Source of the DNA: DATLNF01 sp046590575
GTDB lineage: Bacteria; Actinomycetota; Actinomycetes; BP-191
Reading direction: 5' to 3'
Length of the DNA: 64,000 bases
Assembly (NCBI GenBank): GCA_046590575.1
Contig: JBKJUS010000107.1
Span: 1 to 64,000, forward strand
Shown: positions 50,558 through 57,579 of the stretch, piece by piece
Layout: each line of letters opens with the position of its first letter
Numbering within the stretch: position 1 is the stretch's first letter
Position numbers and translations under genes: made by a program
The notes under the pieces: model-generated
What the model was told of the DNA's origin: nothing
The model's input: the letters and a program-made list of their open reading frames with translations, nothing else
Databases searched by the model: none

Positions 50558-51166
50558 CTAGCGGGCGCAGGCCTGCCCGCGAACCGCTGCGCTGCAGTCG
50601 ATGGAGTTGGCGTGCTCGTTGACGTTGGTGGCTTGGGCCAGGATGTTGCCCGTGTCGGTCTTGATTCCGCGCACCAGAGAGATGACGACGTCCGCGCGTT
50701 GGTTGATCCCCTGCACCCCGTTGTTGATCGATGTGACGACGGGTGACAGGGACTGGAACGAGCCGAGGATGGACGACGCATTGCGGTTGATCGCCGACGC
50801 GGTGGAGTTGATCTGCATCACAGTCGAATTGATCGCGGAGGCATTGCCGAGGATCGCCTCGACGTTGCCGTCGATCGCCGTTGCCGCGTCGATGATCTGA
50901 CCCGCTTGGGCTGAAAGGGGCTCGGCTGCTGCCAGGATCTCAGCAGTCAACCGGTCTGTGTCGTCGAGCACCGCAGTGCCCGCAGTCTCGATGTCTACTG
51001 GGTCCACCGACGTGACGATGTCCTTCACCCGGTCGTCGATCTGCGCAGCGGCGATCGTCGTCCGGGTCAACGTCGTGACGGCGAAGAGGGCGAAGGCGAC
51101 CACCACAGTCATGTGCGTGGCAATGATGCCGTCGTCATTGCGCACGACCCGCAGGCGAGAGGTCAT
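50558..51166 (-). CDS. Membrane-anchored coiled-coil protein (paralogue 3 of 3)
   Basis: 202 aa from the ATG at 51166, which overlaps the stop of the upstream paralogue (ATGA); GTG at 51175 is possible. An N-terminal membrane helix (THMTVVVAFALFAVTTL) is followed by a long helix with Asn/Ser-rich 7/11-residue repeats (AINSTVMQINSTASAINRNASSIL) and a C-terminal pair of cysteines (SIDCSAAVRGQACAR). The repeats resemble the signalling coiled coils of methyl-accepting proteins. Function unknown. Confidence 0.62.
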   Translation of the reverse strand: MTSRLRVVRNDDGIIATHMTVVVAFALFAVTTLTRTTIAAAQIDDRVKDIVTSVDPVDIETAGTAVLDDTDRLTAEILAAAEPLSAQAGQIIDAATAIDGNVEAILGNASAINSTVMQINSTASAINRNASSILGSFQSLSPVVTSINNGVQGINQRADVVISLVRGIKTDTGNILAQATNVNEHANSIDCSAAVRGQACAR

Positions 51167-51837
51167 CGATTGCACGAGGGCCCCCCGCGGACGGCAGCCG
51201 AGTTGCAGATGCTCTCGAGGTGGACGTTGACGTCCTTCAGCCTGACCAGGATGTTCGCCGTGTCCTGCCGGGCCGGCGCCAGCACGCTGTTGGCGACCGC
51301 GACTCGACGGTGGATGTTCTGCACGCCCAGCTTGTCAGCGGGGTCGTCGGCGTCGATCAGGGTGCCCCGGATGCCCGTGGCCAGCCTGAGCACGGAGACG
51401 AGAACGCTGGAGGTGTCCTTCAGCGACCCGTCGGTGTCCTGCAGGGAGCCGTCGGTGTTCTTCAGCGAGCTGTCGACCGAACTGAGGCGGCCGTTGATCG
51501 AGCCAAGAGCGCCGACGATCTGGTCAGCCTGACCGGAGATCGGCTTTAGCGCCGTGTCGATGCCGGTCAGGTTCTTGTTCGCGATCTCGATCTGGTCCGG
51601 GAGCGTCTTGACGTTGCCGCCGGCACCGGTCACCGAACGGTCAGCGACGCCGAGGTTCTTATTGATCGAGGCCAGTGAGTTGGTGATGACCACGAGGTAG
51701 ACGACGACCACCAGGGTGACCAGTGTCAGCAGGACGACCCAGATCTTGATCCAGCGGTCGTAATAGCTCTTGTCAGCGTTGCGGGCGGCCGGTCGGGCGG
51801 TGAGCGAACGCTCGTCAGGTGCAGTCGCAATAGGCAT
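51163..51837 (-). CDS. Membrane-anchored coiled-coil protein (paralogue 2 of 3)
   Basis: 224 aa from the ATG at 51837 (AGGGGGACC upstream). The cytoplasmic tail is followed by the membrane helix IWVVLLTLVTLVVVVYLVVI and a helical rod with SLKNTDGSLQDTDGSLKDTSS-type repeats. It ends with two cysteines (ESICNSAAVRGGPSCNR), as in the two paralogues, which could form a conserved disulfide outside the membrane. Middle gene of the three-paralogue operon. Confidence 0.62.
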   Translation of the reverse strand: MPIATAPDERSLTARPAARNADKSYYDRWIKIWVVLLTLVTLVVVVYLVVITNSLASINKNLGVADRSVTGAGGNVKTLPDQIEIANKNLTGIDTALKPISGQADQIVGALGSINGRLSSVDSSLKNTDGSLQDTDGSLKDTSSVLVSVLRLATGIRGTLIDADDPADKLGVQNIHRRVAVANSVLAPARQDTANILVRLKDVNVHLESICNSAAVRGGPSCNR

Positions 51838-51847
51838 CAGGGTCCCC

Positions 51848-52459
51848 CTAGGCGCAATCGCCGTCGGCGCCACGGGCGCCGCCGAGTCCACGGTCGATGC
51901 AGGCGGCCTTCACGTGGGCGCGCTGTGCCTCGGTGACCAAATTGGTCGTATCGCTGCGAATCAGCTTGGCAATGGCGATGGTGCGGTCGAGGTTGAGGTT
52001 GATGAGCTCGACTCCACGGTTGATCCGTTTGGCGACGTCGAGGATCTGCGCTGCCTCGTTGTTGATCCCGCCGGCCGTGCTGTTAATCGCTCCGGCCGTG
52101 CTGTTAATGCTGCGGGCGGTGGAGTTGATGCTGCCGGCGCTGCCATTGATCGTCCCGGCGAGACCGTTGACCGAGCCGGCTAGGCGGACGATCTCCGCTA
52201 GCTTGCCCTGCAGTGGTGAGGCTGAGTCGAGGATTGATGTCGCGAGCGCGTTGGTCTTCTCCAGCTGGATGATCGCGTCGGTCGACTCGTTGATGCCGCG
52301 CCCGGTGCGGGCGATCCGCTCCGCCTTCTCGTTGATGCGCTCCGCAGTCCAGGCCGTGCGCTGCAGCAGGCCGGCGGCTGCCACCACCACGACCAGCGTC
52401 GCGATCAGCCCGAGGACCGCAAGTCCGGAGTCACCTTGAGGACGTGGTCGCGATCGCAT
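51848..52459 (-). CDS. Membrane-anchored coiled-coil protein (paralogue 1 of 3)
   Basis: 203 aa. A basic start (RSRPRPQ) and membrane helix (GLAVLGLIATLVVVVAAAGLL) are followed by strikingly regular repeats (SINSTARSINSTAGAINSTA, then GGINNEA), hendecad-like and visible as near-identical 21-bp DNA repeats around 52060-52150. Two terminal cysteines (ACIDRG ... DGDCA). First gene of the operon of three. May form a surface or periplasmic rod; function unknown. Confidence 0.62.
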   Translation of the reverse strand: MRSRPRPQGDSGLAVLGLIATLVVVVAAAGLLQRTAWTAERINEKAERIARTGRGINESTDAIIQLEKTNALATSILDSASPLQGKLAEIVRLAGSVNGLAGTINGSAGSINSTARSINSTAGAINSTAGGINNEAAQILDVAKRINRGVELINLNLDRTIAIAKLIRSDTTNLVTEAQRAHVKAACIDRGLGGARGADGDCA

Positions 52460-52615
52460 GGGTCCAACCTCTCGCAGAGGACGTTCGACACATGCTCGTT
52501 ACGTCCGTGTTAGCAGTGGCCGAACACTAGGACATAACGGCATATGTGTGAAGCATCTACGAGGGTGATTTGCACCAATCCCACGATTCTTCCCTCTAAC
52601 GGGGGAGGAGCGGGG

Positions 52616-52687
52616 CCGGCTTACGGTGCGTCCGGCATCGTGTGCACGCCCGGCTTACGGTGCGTCCGGCATCGTTTACACGCCCGG
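52616..52687. repeat. Two tandem copies of a 34-bp unit
   Basis: Units starting at 52616 and 52650 (CCGGCTTACGGTGCGTCCGG core) differ at only a few bases. The 216-bp spacer 52460-52675 holds no gene. The second copy overlaps the end of the small minus-strand gene at 52676. Confidence 0.7.
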
Positions 52688-52879
52688 GACCGGGAGCGGA
52701 CTAGCGGGCACGACGCGCTCGCCCGGGGCGTGGGCAGCGCCCTCGACGCCCGTAGCGCTGTCGTTCTCCATCTGCTCCGCGGCCTCGGCGGCGTCTGCCT
52801 TGTCCTCTGCCGTCGGCGGCAGGTTGTCCATCTGCAGGGGGGGCGGCGGTGGGCTAGGTGTGGAATCTGATTCGGTCAC
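52676..52879 (-). CDS. Small acidic, Pro-rich hypothetical protein
   Basis: 67 aa from the GTG at 52879, with GGAGG 6 nt upstream. MTESDSTPSPPPPPLQMDNL then AEDKADAAEAAEQMENDS, with no membrane segment. Low complexity makes it a weak prediction; the ribosome site is the best support. Divergent from atpC. Confidence 0.4.
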   Translation of the reverse strand: MTESDSTPSPPPPPLQMDNLPPTAEDKADAAEAAEQMENDSATGVEGAAHAPGERVVPASPLPVPGV

Positions 52880-53025
52880 AGGTCCTCCATAGCGTGCCAG
52901 TTGGCGGGAGTCTGCCCATTCGCGGTGGCTGACAACCGCCGGGTATCCTCGCAATCCCGCACGGGGTAGGTCCGCTCGGGAAATGTCCGCAGGCGCGACC
53001 AAAAAGCTGAGGGAGTACCTAGGCC

Positions 53026-53427
53026 ATGGCTGTGATGCAAGTGGAGTTGGTGTCCGCTGAGCGGCGCCTTTGGTCTGGCGAGGCCGAGATGGTCGTGGCG
53101 CGCACGACCGAAGGCGAGATCGGCATCTTGCCCGGTCACGCCCCGGTGCTCGGCGAGTTGGCCAGCGGGCTGCTGCGCGTGATCCAGGCGGGCGGCTCGG
53201 AGGTCGTCGCGGCTATCCACGGCGGCTTCCTGTCCGTGTCGGCGACCGGCGTGTCGGTGCTTGCTGACATCGCCGAACTTGCTGATGACATCGACCTGGC
53301 GCGTGCGCAGGAGGCCTACGACCGGGCCCAGCATTCGATCTCAGGCGACGACGACCCTGAGGCGAAGGCCGCCCTGGACCGCGCCGCCACCCGGCTCAAG
53401 GCCAAGGGCGTTGCCGTCCCGGCGTAG
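53026..53427 (+). CDS. atpC: F1Fo ATP synthase epsilon subunit AtpC
   Basis: 133 aa. The N-terminal beta sandwich is QVELVSAERRLWSGEAEMVVARTTEGEIGILPGHAPVLGEL, the C-terminal helical hairpin is DIDLARAQEAYDRAQHSI ... KAALDRAATRLKAKG. GAGGGAG lies about 10 nt before the ATG. Normally atpC directly follows atpD; here no other atp gene lies upstream within the window, only a 67-aa ORF on the opposite strand and the coiled-coil operon. The downstream adenosyltransferase and murA order is typical of actinobacteria. Confidence 0.93.
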   Translation: MAVMQVELVSAERRLWSGEAEMVVARTTEGEIGILPGHAPVLGELASGLLRVIQAGGSEVVAAIHGGFLSVSATGVSVLADIAELADDIDLARAQEAYDRAQHSISGDDDPEAKAALDRAATRLKAKGVAVPA

Positions 53428-53436
53428 GGCCCGCCC

Positions 53437-54015
53437 TCAGGCGCCGGTGCCCGGCTTCCAGAGGACATCGGCGCGACCGTCGTCGTTCGCTATCCGAGCG
53501 AGGATGAAGAGCAGGTCCGAGAGCCGGTTGAGGTACGTGGCCGGCGTACGGCTAGTCCGCACCGGTTCGGCCTCGACGAGCGCCCAGGTGAGTCGCTCGG
53601 CGCGGCGTACGACGGTGCGTGCAACGTGTAGCAGCGCTGCCCCGGCGGAGCCGCCCGGCAGAATAAAGCTGTCGAGCGGCGTGAGCCGGGCGTTGAACGT
53701 GTCGCATGCCTGTTCGAGTCGAGCGACATAGGCGTCGGTGACCCGCAGCGGTGCCCACTCCGGATCGGGTACCACCGGGGTGCAGAGGTCGGCACCGACG
53801 TCGAAGAGGTCGTTCTGCACCTGGCTGAGCACCTTGCGTACGTCCTCGGGTAGCTCGCTGAGGGCAAGAGCGACGCCGATAGCGGAGTTGGCCTCGTCCA
53901 CGTCGGCGAAGGCAGCCAGTCTCGGGTCGGTCTTGGCCACCCGGCTCATGTCGCCGAGCGCCGTGGTGCCGTCGTCACCGGTCTTCGTATAGATCTTGGT
54001 CAGGTGGATCGCCAT
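53437..54015 (-). CDS. ATP:cob(I)alamin adenosyltransferase, PduO type
   Basis: 192 aa. The N-terminal ATP-binding TKTGDDGTTALGDMSRVAK and DEANSAIG, and the C-terminal RTVVRRAERL and YLNRLSDLLFILAR, are PduO-type signatures. It makes adenosylcobalamin, needed by the B12-dependent mutase at 57580. Convergent with atpC, divergent from murA. Confidence 0.92.
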   Translation of the reverse strand: MAIHLTKIYTKTGDDGTTALGDMSRVAKTDPRLAAFADVDEANSAIGVALALSELPEDVRKVLSQVQNDLFDVGADLCTPVVPDPEWAPLRVTDAYVARLEQACDTFNARLTPLDSFILPGGSAGAALLHVARTVVRRAERLTWALVEAEPVRTSRTPATYLNRLSDLLFILARIANDDGRADVLWKPGTGA

Positions 54016-54044
54016 ACCGCCAGCCTAATGCCGAGCCCGACCAG

Positions 54045-54121
54045 CCCGACTTCACCCACTAAAACCACCGGGATCGGGCCATTTCGACGAGTTTTGGGTG
54101 GTTTTAGTGGGTGAAGTCGGG
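54045..54121. repeat. Perfect 25-bp inverted repeat between divergent adenosyltransferase and murA genes
   Basis: Arms 54045-54069 and 54097-54121 are exactly complementary over 25 bp, with a 27-nt loop. The core is CACTAAAACCACC / GGTGGTTTTAGTG, AT-richer than the surroundings. It lies upstream of both divergent genes, so it is not an ordinary terminator. Could be a palindromic repeat element or an operator. Confidence 0.8.
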
Positions 54122-54231
54122 TGGGTGGGGCGTGGTCAGTCTTCGCTGGCCAGGTCGATGGGTCCGTCGACCGTCCGTCGATGTGGGCTCGCAGGTTGCA
54201 TCGCAGGTGATGCGGCACTCACCATGCCCGG

Positions 54232-55524
54232 ATGGAGCGGATTCGAGTGGTCGGCGGGGCCCGCCTAGTCGGCGACGTGGCGGTCACGGGCGCCAAGAAC
54301 AGCGTGCTCAAGCTCATGGCGGCGAGCCTGCTGGCGCGTGGAGTCACCACGGTCGCGGACGTGCCAGGCATTCTCGACGTCGACGACATGGGAGTGGTGC
54401 TGACCCGCCTCGGCGCCGAGGTCGTGCATGACGGCACCAGCGTGCGCATCGATGTGCCGGACAACCTCGGCTCGGACATCGACTACTCGCTCGTACGCCG
54501 GATGCGGGCAGCCATCAATCTCCTCGGCCCGTTGCTCGCCCGCTGCGGGCGGGCCCGGGTCGCGCTGCCGGGTGGCGACAACATCGGCTCGCGGGCGCTG
54601 GACCTGCACATCGCCGGTCTGGCCAAGATGGGCGCCGAGATCGAGAGCGCGCACGGCTACCTCATCGCGCACGCACCAACCCTCAGCGGCGCCCAGGTCT
54701 TCCTCGACTTCCCCAGCGTCGGCGCGACCGAGAACCTCCTGATGGCGGCCGTGTTGGCCAAAGGGACGACGGTCATCGACAACGCGGCTCGCGAGCCGGA
54801 GATCGTCGACCTCTGCACGATGCTGATCCAGATGGGCGCCCAGATCGGCGGCGCCGGCTCCTCGACGCTGGAGATCGACGGAGTCGAGTCACTGTCGCCG
54901 GTCACGCATGCCACGGTGCCGGATCGCATAGTGGTCGGCACGTTTGCGATGGCTGCAGCTATGACGCAGGGCGACGTCTCCATCCGTGGAGCACGTCCGG
55001 AGCACTTGGAGCTGGTGCTCTACAAGCTGGCTGAAGCAGGTGCGGCCGTCGAAGCCCTCGGTGACGGAGTCCGCGTGTCGATGGACCGGCGACCCCTCGC
55101 GGTCGACATCGTCACGTTGCCCTACCCAGGCTTCCCCACCGATCTGCAGCCGATGGCGATGGCGTTGGCGGCGGTGTCCGACGGCGCAGCGATGATCACC
55201 GAGAACATCTTCGAGTCGCGCTTCATGTTCGTCGATGAGCTGATCCGGCTTGGCGCCGACGTCCGTACCGACGGCCACCATGCCGTCGTGCGGGGGCGCG
55301 AGCGGCTCTCGGGGGCGCCGGTGCGAGCGACCGACGTACGCGCCGGTGCCGGTCTCGTCCTTGCCGGCATCGTTGCGGACGGCGTCACCGAGGTCTCCGA
55401 GGTCTACCACGTCGACCGCGGCTACGCGGGCTTCGCCGAGCAGCTCTGCGGCCTCGGGGCTGATGTCACGCGAGTTCAAGGAGAAGACGACGTGGACTTC
55501 TCGACCCCAGCCTGGCTTCGGTGA
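54232..55524 (+). CDS. murA: UDP-N-acetylglucosamine 1-carboxyvinyltransferase MurA (Asp form)
   Basis: 430 aa, full length. GAKNSVLKLMAASLLA (Lys/Asn of the UDP-GlcNAc site), RMRAAINLLGPLLARCGRARVALPGGDNIGSR, and FPTDLQPM near the C-terminal third are diagnostic. The loop residue equal to E. coli Cys115 is Asp116 (PGGD116NIG), which in other actinobacteria gives natural insensitivity to fosfomycin. First step of peptidoglycan precursor synthesis. Confidence 0.95.
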   Translation: MERIRVVGGARLVGDVAVTGAKNSVLKLMAASLLARGVTTVADVPGILDVDDMGVVLTRLGAEVVHDGTSVRIDVPDNLGSDIDYSLVRRMRAAINLLGPLLARCGRARVALPGGDNIGSRALDLHIAGLAKMGAEIESAHGYLIAHAPTLSGAQVFLDFPSVGATENLLMAAVLAKGTTVIDNAAREPEIVDLCTMLIQMGAQIGGAGSSTLEIDGVESLSPVTHATVPDRIVVGTFAMAAAMTQGDVSIRGARPEHLELVLYKLAEAGAAVEALGDGVRVSMDRRPLAVDIVTLPYPGFPTDLQPMAMALAAVSDGAAMITENIFESRFMFVDELIRLGADVRTDGHHAVVRGRERLSGAPVRATDVRAGAGLVLAGIVADGVTEVSEVYHVDRGYAGFAEQLCGLGADVTRVQGEDDVDFSTPAWLR

Positions 55525-55587
55525 CTGACGGCCATAGGTGCTGCATTAGGGTGACGTCGTCGTCGATGCGCCAGTCAGGAGCAGTTC

Positions 55588-56442
55588 GTGGGCAAGAAGC
55601 TGGCCGTCGTCGGTGCCGGGCTGATGGGATCAGGAATCGCCCAGGTCGCCGCCCAGGCCGGGTTTGACGTCGTTCTTCGCGACGTGTCCGACGCCTCGCT
55701 CGAGCGCGGCATGGCCGGCATCCGCTCGTCGTATGGGAAGTTCGTGGACAAGGGTCGGCTCAGCGCTGACGATCGCGACGCTGCGCTGGCTCGCATCGTC
55801 ACCACCACGGACCTCGATGCCGCAGCAGATGCAGACTTGGTGGTCGAGGCGATTTTCGAGCGTCTCGACGTCAAGCGTGAGCTCTTCTCGACGCTCGACA
55901 AGCTCTGCAACCCGGAGGCGGTGCTCGCAACCAACACCAGCGCGCTGCCCATCACGCAGATTGCCGCGGCTACCTCGCGACCGGAAAGCGTTGTCGGGAC
56001 GCACTTCTTTTCACCGGTGCCGATGATGCGGCTCTGCGAACTCGTCCGCGGTTTGAAGACGAGCGATCACACCCTCGCCAAAGCGCGAGCGTTCGCCGAG
56101 GACGTCGGCAAGACGTGCATCGTCGTCAACCGTGACGTCGCCGGCTTCGTGACGACGCGGTTGATCGCTGCGCTGTCGGTCGAAGCCGCCAAGTTGGTGG
56201 AGAGCGGAGTAGCAAGCGCAGAGGACGTCGACCTCGCCTGCCAGCTCGGATTCGGCCATGCGATGGGTCCGCTGCGGACGATGGACATGACCGGCGTCGA
56301 CATCATGGTCAACGCGGCACGCAACATCTATACGGAGACCCAGGACGAGAAGTTCTTTCCTCCAGAGGTGCTGGCCCGGATGGTCGCTGCAGGAGACCTC
56401 GGCCGCAAGACCGGCCGCGGTTGGTATTCCTACGACGCTTGA
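55588..56442 (+). CDS. 3-hydroxybutyryl-CoA dehydrogenase
   Basis: 284 aa. The NAD-binding Rossmann motif is VGAGLMGSGIAQVAAQAG (8-25), catalytic His in VGTHFFSPVPMMRLCELV with its Glu partner, and GFGHAMGPLRTMDMTGVD in the C-terminal domain. GTG start with AGGAG upstream. It oxidises (S)-3-hydroxyacyl-CoA, probably C4. It heads a group with two SCP2-like genes and a B12 mutase, consistent with C4/C5 acyl-CoA metabolism. Confidence 0.9.
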   Translation: MGKKLAVVGAGLMGSGIAQVAAQAGFDVVLRDVSDASLERGMAGIRSSYGKFVDKGRLSADDRDAALARIVTTTDLDAAADADLVVEAIFERLDVKRELFSTLDKLCNPEAVLATNTSALPITQIAAATSRPESVVGTHFFSPVPMMRLCELVRGLKTSDHTLAKARAFAEDVGKTCIVVNRDVAGFVTTRLIAALSVEAAKLVESGVASAEDVDLACQLGFGHAMGPLRTMDMTGVDIMVNAARNIYTETQDEKFFPPEVLARMVAAGDLGRKTGRGWYSYDA

Positions 56443-56454
56443 GGAGAGGTCCGC

Positions 56455-56883
56455 ATGCCACAGTTCCCCAGCCCGGAATGGCTGGCTGAGTTTCAGGAAG
56501 TGGTCAACGCGTCGGCCGAGTACGCCGACGCAGCCGCTACGTGGGAGGGCGACCTTGTCTTCGTCTACGAGAAGGAGCCGGACAAGGGGGTGCCGGTCGA
56601 TGTCTACGCATGGCTCGACCTGTGGCACGGCAAGTGCCGTGACTCGGCGATCCTCGACGGTCCCGAGGACCCGCGGGCGGTAGCCGCGCAGTTCACCATC
56701 ACGGCGCCTTACAGCCGGTGGAAGTCGGTGATGAAGAAGGAGCTGGACCCGGTTAAGGCGATGATGCAGGGAAAGCTGAAGGTCAAGGGCGACCTGCCGA
56801 CGATCGTGCGCTACGTCCGTGCCTCCAACGTGCTGACCGATCTCACCACCCAGCTCGACACGCAGTTCATCGACGAGCAGTAG
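56455..56883 (+). CDS. SCP2-like sterol-carrier-domain protein
   Basis: 142 aa. Pattern EWLAEFQEVVNASAEYADAAATWEGDLVFVYE ... YSRWKSVMKKELDPVKAMMQGKLKVKGDLPTIVRYVRA matches the SCP2 fold (the QGKLKVKGD turn). Likely binds acyl-CoA or lipid. 12 nt after the dehydrogenase gene; followed by a second SCP2-like gene. Confidence 0.75.
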   Translation: MPQFPSPEWLAEFQEVVNASAEYADAAATWEGDLVFVYEKEPDKGVPVDVYAWLDLWHGKCRDSAILDGPEDPRAVAAQFTITAPYSRWKSVMKKELDPVKAMMQGKLKVKGDLPTIVRYVRASNVLTDLTTQLDTQFIDEQ

Positions 56884-56885
56884 CG

Positions 56886-57296
56886 GTGGCGCACGTCGTC
56901 CTCGCCGACCCTGACGCGGCGGGACTCGATGCCATGCTGGCGGGCCTCATCGAGGCGGCTATCGCTGATCCCGCCAAGGCTGCGGTGCTGGACGCCATGC
57001 GAGGCACCATCACGATCAGCGTGCCGGACGCCGGCGTCGAGGTGGGGCTTCGCTTCGCCCATGGCACCTGTCGGGTGGAGTCCGGTCCGATCCCCGGCGC
57101 CACCGTATTGCTCTCGATGCCGTCGGACGTCCTGCTCGACCTGCCGAGCGTGCCGCTGCTCGCCGGTCTCCCGTCGGTCCTCACTCCCGGCGGACGCGCC
57201 TTCGCCCGCAAGGTGCTGACCAGAGAAGTGACGATCGGTGGTCTCCGGCACATCGGACTGCTGACCCAGCTCAACCGGCTGCTGACATTGGTCTGA
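56886..57296 (+). CDS. Second SCP2-like protein
   Basis: 136 aa. Weaker match to SCP2: TITISVPDAGVEVGLRFAHGTCRVESGPIPGATVLLSMPSDVLLDL and a C-terminal segment ARKVLTREVTIGGLRHIGLLTQLNRLL, where the TIGGL turn equals KVKGD of the neighbour. GTG start 3 nt after the preceding stop. Possible lipid or acyl-CoA binder. Confidence 0.6.
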   Translation: MAHVVLADPDAAGLDAMLAGLIEAAIADPAKAAVLDAMRGTITISVPDAGVEVGLRFAHGTCRVESGPIPGATVLLSMPSDVLLDLPSVPLLAGLPSVLTPGGRAFARKVLTREVTIGGLRHIGLLTQLNRLLTLV

Positions 57297-57327
57297 GTGG
57301 GCCGGCGCGCGCCGTACGATCGAGCAC

Positions 57328-57549
57328 ATGGACGCCCCAGACCGCACGGCGATCGAGCGCGCGCTCGACGAAGTCCGTCCGCACCTACACGGCGAGATCG
57401 AGCTCGTCGACGTCGTCGGCGCCGAGGTGCAGGTGCGGCTGCTCGGTCGTTGCGCGGACTGCACGATGCAGCAGCACACGCTGCGGGCCGGCGTGGAGCA
57501 GGTGCTATTGGCCCGGGTGCCCGGCGTCGGCGCGGTGGTGGCTGTCTAA
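57328..57549 (+). CDS. Short NifU C-terminal-domain protein
   Basis: 73 aa, a single NifU C-terminal domain: ALDEVRPHLHGEIELVDVVGAEVQVRLLGRCADCTMQQHTLRAGVEQVLL with CxxC (CADC). Probable Fe-S scaffold or carrier. It lies 31 nt before the mutase gene. A second such domain is in the hydrogenase locus (27973). Confidence 0.8.
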   Translation: MDAPDRTAIERALDEVRPHLHGEIELVDVVGAEVQVRLLGRCADCTMQQHTLRAGVEQVLLARVPGVGAVVAV

Positions 57550-57579
57550 GGACCGTCTCGCCCCGTCTAGACTCGCGCT

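Noticed and set aside
52616..52687. CRISPR array
   Set aside because: Only two contiguous 34-bp copies with no spacers and no cas genes.
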